From NCBI GenBank assembly GCA_019916065.1, contig CM034238.1, positions 1,466,699-1,530,698 on the forward strand: a DNA stretch of 64,000 nucleotides, given 5' to 3'. Source of the stretch: Vitellaria paradoxa. Lineage: Eukaryota; Streptophyta; Magnoliopsida; Ericales; Sapotaceae. The notes beneath the pieces are model-generated. The model had not been told where the DNA came from. It saw only the letters and a program-made list of their open reading frames with translations, and searched no databases. Below, one piece after another: positions 61,131 through 64,000 of this stretch (position 1 is its first letter; the number at the start of each line of letters is the position of its first letter). Made by a program: the position numbers and the translations under genes.

Positions 61131-64000
61131 AACAATTTTTATAATTTTTTTAACAATTTTGATAATTTTTAGTGATTTTTAATAAATTTTAAATTCAACA
61201 AGTTATATAACTAAGTAAAAAAGTAGTAAATTTTGATATTTTATCAATAATTTTTGATAGTTTTCATATAAAAATTGAGTTTCCAAATAATACCTAATAA
61301 AAATAAAAATAACAGGAATTAAAAATAAACTCTTGTATTTAGTTTACAATAGAAAATAGAATTAAAAATTATGAAATTTAAAAATTTTAAATAAGTAACT
61401 TAAAAAATTATTTAATTGATAAATGTTATTTATTTTATTTATTTCTGAATCTACTCAAATAACAATATGTGTTTTAGATTTAATATTTTTCTTATTTTTT
61501 CTACATTTTCCTTTTCTTTTTATCTTTTCTTTTTCTTTTTTCTGTTGCCTCACCAAATTCTCATCAAGGTTCTGTTTGGAGGGGAAATTTGGTTAAAAAA
61601 AAAAAAACAGAAAGAAAAAGACAAGTGAAAAAGAAAAAAGTACAAATAAAACAAGAATGAAATATATAATTTAATACATACCTTTATTTGAATGAATTAA
61701 AAAATATAATAAAATAAAATATATTAATTAATATTAATTTTTAGTTTAATTATTTATAATTTTATAAATATCACACTTTATCCTTTACAATTTCTTTCAC
61801 ACCTCAATCCCTCGTTAAATTTTCATTTCAAACACAACCTAACAGGAAAACTGAGTATTAAGAATGCATGAATTTATTATAAATAAAGCCTCTAGAAATT
61901 GCTCGATTAAAATTTTTAAAAATTCGCTTTAGTCATTTATTTATATATATATATATGTAGAGAGAGAGAGAGAGAGAGGGGGGGGGAGAATATTATAATA
62001 TTATATGTGAGCTCCGATGGCAGTTTCAATTTAATTTGAATTTCAGAATTCTATCCAATTTTAATTAATCCTAATTTTTTTATAACGTCCTACTATTTAT
62101 TACACTTCTATTTTTGCTCATCAATTCTTATTAATATTCTAACAATTTGTAAAAATGTCTCTAAATTAGTCTTTTTGCAGAAAAAATAATTAATGAGTAA
62201 ATTGTGCACGCCCACTTTCTTTCTATATAATGTACACAAAACCTAACTACTGTAATTGAAATTGGATTAAAAAATTAATGGAAAATAGTTAAGTCAATGT
62301 TTGGCGCTAATAACACTAAACTATGGTTATCAATTGAGTTTGGTTTATGCATACTTAATAGGATAGATTGTTTATTTTTTAGGCTGATTAAAGCTCCTTT
62401 TCGAGCTTTAGTTTGTTTCAACTTCTTAACTTTTTTCAATTTTGTTCACAAAAAATATCTAATTTTTTTTATTTAAAAAATTTTTACCAAACTCATAATT
62501 TTTTTTTCAAAAATTATACGTGTCAGTACCATAATAAAAATTATAAAAAAAGTTTTATTTTTTTAATTTATCATAAACTCCCTAAATAGCTATAGGGAGG
62601 CAGGAAAACTACACAACACAATTACCATAGATAATTATGAATTAAAATTTTTATTTTAATTATAAAAAATATCTAATAATGTCAGATTTAAATTTCATTT
62701 AGACAATAATTCAATAAATGGGAAGTAGAACATGAATTCTACCAACTAGCTGCTATATTTTTTTTAGTATTACATTCTATATAAAAATGGCCACGTAAGT
62801 TCAAGAGGATTAAATTAATATTGAGATTATATTTTTGATCACTATATACACTAAATAAGAGATTACCTATAATGACGAGTAATATTATTTGCTTTACACT
62901 TTATTAGGTCGAGGGTAAGTACTCCCTTACTCACTCAAATATGCTTAGCTCTAAAATTTTAATGAAATCATGTGCATTCACAACTTGAATACGTATTATT
63001 TTTTGTATATGTTAAATATTACATGTGTATATGCTATTTTTTCTCTTACAAATGTGAGACGAATGGTATTGTTTCACTGTTTCATCATTATTTCATCTTC
63101 GCACATGCAGAACAATTATAAGTCCTACATAATCTCTGTCATTATGAGGATAATTAAAAAAAATTTCTGTAACCCCTTGGTTGAGGTTGATGTCCATCCA
63201 TGATAATTTTATGATGATGTTTGGATGGCAAAAAAATATAAAAAATACAAAAAATTGATGTAAAATTAATATATGTGCGAAATTTAATTGAAAAAATATA
63301 AACAATTAGTAAAAATTGATAGATTTGAGTCTATTTTGAGTTTTCAAACAACTCCTATATGTGGTTAAGCAGTTTAGTAGTTGATGATACTATTGTGTCA
63401 AATGTGTATATTTTATTTGTCATATCAGTTTAATTAAATCTAATGACTTATCTTTCATGCATAAAATAATTATTTTTCAAATGTAACCCTCTAATTAATT
63501 AAAGATAAATACTCAACATATGTCACACACACACATATATGTTATTCATAAATTTTAAACTTAAATTCTTTATAACTTAAACACAAAAGAAGACCTAAAA
63601 AATTTTTCTTTTTACAAAATTAATTCCCAAACAAAAAATAATAAAAATTTTAAAAATAAATAAACAAATTCCGTCTGTCTTATTATTGGCAAAATTCATC
63701 CCTATAAAAAAGAAAAACTCATTAACTCACTTTTTTAAAATTGTAAGAAAATGTTAGAGTCATCTCAATTCTATGAGCAAAGTAGAAATAGTAATAGATT
63801 CAAAAAGAAAAGTAATAATGTAGGATAAAAGAAAAACTTAAAAAAAAATGAGAAAAACAAAAACAAAAAATATATTTTTAGAGAGGATTGTAGAATTTAT
63901 TTATTTATTACGAATTTATTTTTATTTTTTAGGGATAAATTTTGTCAACAATATTATAGGTAGGATTTACTTATTTATTTTAAAAGCTTTATTATTTATT
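61131..64000. other. AT-rich intergenic DNA to the window end
   Basis: No gene. Contains the compound microsatellite at 61941-61986. A MITE-like pair of weak inverted ends (gatgtttggatggcaaa near 63215, the inverse of gttgtttgaaaactc near 63336) cannot be confirmed. Confidence 0.45.
61941..61986. repeat. (TA)n(GA)nGn compound microsatellite
   Basis: TA units pass into about ten GA units and then a G10 run. Confidence 0.9.

Noticed and set aside
63206..63352. MITE with gtttgg-type ends
   Set aside because: Inverted ends match too weakly and no flanking duplication is visible.

Overview
This window is a piece of a eudicot-like plant nuclear genome. It is strongly AT-rich and gene-poor, with spliced genes, a nuclear tRNA and many plant-type transposable elements. 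The species cannot be fixed from the sequence.

Only two protein-coding genes look intact. On the minus strand, 3969-7012 holds a four-exon group I bZIP transcription factor (bZIP29/bZIP30 type, 571 aa). On the plus strand, 27870-41195 holds a three-exon gene for the vacuolar H+-ATPase 16 kDa proteolipid (subunit c, 165 aa). Its second intron is about 12.7 kb and is largely filled by transposable elements. A nuclear tRNA-Leu(CAA) lies at 1387-1470. A decayed, intron-containing BASIC PENTACYSTEINE (GAGA-binding) pseudogene lies at 22426-23497.

The rest is layered mobile DNA. The V-ATPase intron carries a 5.16-kb Copia element with 240-bp LTRs differing at two positions, L1-type LINE fragments, a small TRIM element inside the LINE, and a MITE-like repeat. 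Elsewhere there are tRNA-derived SINEs (15541, 48529, an older one at 12645, and a poly(T)-ended 326-bp element at 44075 with a perfect 16-bp duplication), the 3' end of an RTE-type LINE (21222), several Tourist/Harbinger-like MITEs with TAA/TTA duplications, a hAT-like MITE (19439), and a retroposed tail only 25 bp long (243-267).

Two structures fit no family I can name. At 44878-46375, TIR-like ends enclose two kinds of tandem repeat built on a 12-bp word present in both orientations, so it folds into many hairpins. At 51341-53260 is a long imperfect inverted repeat with a third partial copy at its centre. From 53 kb to the end I see AT-rich intergenic DNA with microsatellites, G-tracts and a few GC-richer islands, but no recognisable gene.

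No operon-like or pathway relation links the genes. They are independent housekeeping or regulatory loci separated by repeats. Many homopolymer runs (G or T, 10-22 bases) mean single-base frameshifts should be read with sequencing error in mind.
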